Shown here: piece after piece, positions 63,367 to 64,000 of the stretch
Position numbering within the stretch: the stretch's first letter is position 1
How the letters are laid out: each line of letters begins with the position of its first letter
Position numbers and translations under genes: made by a program
The notes under the pieces: model-generated
What the model was told of the DNA's origin: nothing
The model's database searches: none
What the model saw: only the letters and a program-made list of their open reading frames with translations
Source: Frateuria flava
GTDB taxonomy: Bacteria; Pseudomonadota; Gammaproteobacteria; Xanthomonadales; Rhodanobacteraceae
Assembly: GCF_017837635.1 (NCBI RefSeq)
Contig: NZ_JAGJRS010000016.1
Location: forward strand, 1 to 64,000
Length of the DNA stretch: 64,000 bases
Direction of reading: 5' to 3'

Positions 63367-64000
63367 ATGATCGTCCACCACGCCCCTTCCTCATCCGCCT
63401 CGATGACCAGCGCCGCCAAAGCCCTCCCCGACAAGGCTCCCGCCGAACGCCGCCTGCGCCTGCTCAGCTGCAACATCCTGGCTGGCGCCAGCGTGCAGCG
63501 TTACAGCGAGTACGTCACCCGCAGCATCAATGCGGTGCTGCCCGGCCGCAGCAAACTGGAGAACCTTGACCGCCTGGCCGAGGTGCTGCCGCAATTCGAC
63601 GTGATCGGCCTGCAGGAGGCCGACGCCGGCAGCCTGCGTTCGGGTTTCCTCAACCAGACCCGCTACCTGGCCGAGGCGTCCGGCCTGCCGTTCTGGAGCC
63701 ACCAGCCGAACCGGCCGATGGCGCGCCTGGCGCACTCGGCCAACGGCCTGATCAGCCGGATGGAGCCGCACAGCGTCTACGACTACCCGCTGCCCAGCCG
63801 CATTCCCGGCCGCGGCGCGCTGCTGGTGCGCTACGGCGCCGAGGCCGAGGCGCTGACCGTGATGATCGCCCACCTTTCGCTGTCGGCGCAGGCGCGCGCG
63901 CGCCAGCTCGCCTTCATCGCCGAGGTGCTGCACGGCTATCGCAACGTGGTGCTGATGGGCGACCTCAACACCGAGGCGCACAGCGCCGAGATGCGCCACC
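63367..64000 (+). CDS. endonuclease/exonuclease/phosphatase-family protein, 5-prime part
   Basis: An open frame from an ATG at 63367 (or 63403) runs off the right edge. The first ~210 residues show the EEP fold: RLRLLSCNILAG, FDVIGLQEADAGS (metal Glu), MIAHLSLS and the terminal VVLMGDLNTEAHS (GDLN/GDFN metal site). No signal peptide is evident. The substrate (DNA or phospholipid-type) cannot be told from this part. Confidence 0.85.
   Translation, partial: MIVHHAPSSSASMTSAAKALPDKAPAERRLRLLSCNILAGASVQRYSEYVTRSINAVLPGRSKLENLDRLAEVLPQFDVIGLQEADAGSLRSGFLNQTRYLAEASGLPFWSHQPNRPMARLAHSANGLISRMEPHSVYDYPLPSRIPGRGALLVRYGAEAEALTVMIAHLSLSAQARARQLAFIAEVLHGYRNVVLMGDLNTEAHSAEMRH

Overview
The window is GC-rich, gene-dense bacterial chromosome. 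It carries about 55 protein genes and no rRNA, tRNA, insertion sequence, prophage or CRISPR that I can recognise. The gene content points to a gammaproteobacterium of the Xanthomonadales (Lysobacterales), most likely Rhodanobacteraceae (Dyella/Rhodanobacter-like). The clues are hemD-hemX-hemY, rhlB/trxA/rho in the same layout as E. coli, ftsE-ftsX near rpoH, a plant-type glutamate-cysteine ligase, an ECF sigma factor paired with a Ser/Thr kinase, cytochrome c4 next to two DsbA-like proteins, and many short palindromic repeats between genes. The family-level assignment is inference from gene content only.

Layout. 1-7 kb: a methanethiol S-methyltransferase-like membrane enzyme, a di-haem cytochrome, a 205-bp tandem repeat block, and an ECF sigma factor followed by a TPR Ser/Thr kinase. 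7-11 kb: a tightly coupled haem operon (hemD, hemX, hemY and a small secreted protein). 11-17 kb: two thioesterases, a lipoprotein, a rhodanese-fold membrane protein, a flavin/ferredoxin reductase, SrkA and an RlmI-family methyltransferase. 17-23 kb: a complete pgaABCD operon for poly-N-acetylglucosamine. 23-35 kb: an FAD reductase, topoisomerase IB, RmuC, an HTH regulator with its membrane partner, folE, a diguanylate cyclase, an EF-hand protein, an MFS pump and a large FAD enzyme. 34-44 kb: a GAF-GAF-GGDEF-EAL protein, dinG, rpoH, ung, a double-receiver protein, ftsX and ftsE. 44-49 kb: rhlB, trxA, rho. 49-53 kb: two tandem PNGase A-like secreted amidases. 53-64 kb: gshA, an M3 peptidase, bioD, a TMEM175-like channel, fRMsr, engB, cytochrome c4, two DsbA-like proteins and the start of an endonuclease/exonuclease/phosphatase-family gene cut by the window edge.

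How the parts connect. The PGA operon together with two cyclic-di-GMP enzymes suggests c-di-GMP-controlled biofilm formation. Envelope redox is represented by cytochrome c4, two DsbA-like thiol proteins, thioredoxin, glutathione synthesis and methionine-sulfoxide repair. Stress control is represented by rpoH, SrkA and the ECF/kinase pair.

The most notable observations are: a perfect CIRCE operator (TTAGCACTC-N9-GAGTGCTAA) in the rpoH leader; an ECF sigma factor whose usual acidic DAED motif reads DTTE, next to a Ser/Thr kinase; tandem plant-type PNGase A homologues; an interrupted long hairpin between rhlB and trxA; a pseudo-receiver domain in an operon with ung; and several families of palindromic repeats. 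I see no clearly new multi-gene system. The ECF/kinase pair and the PNGase pair are the least characterised units.
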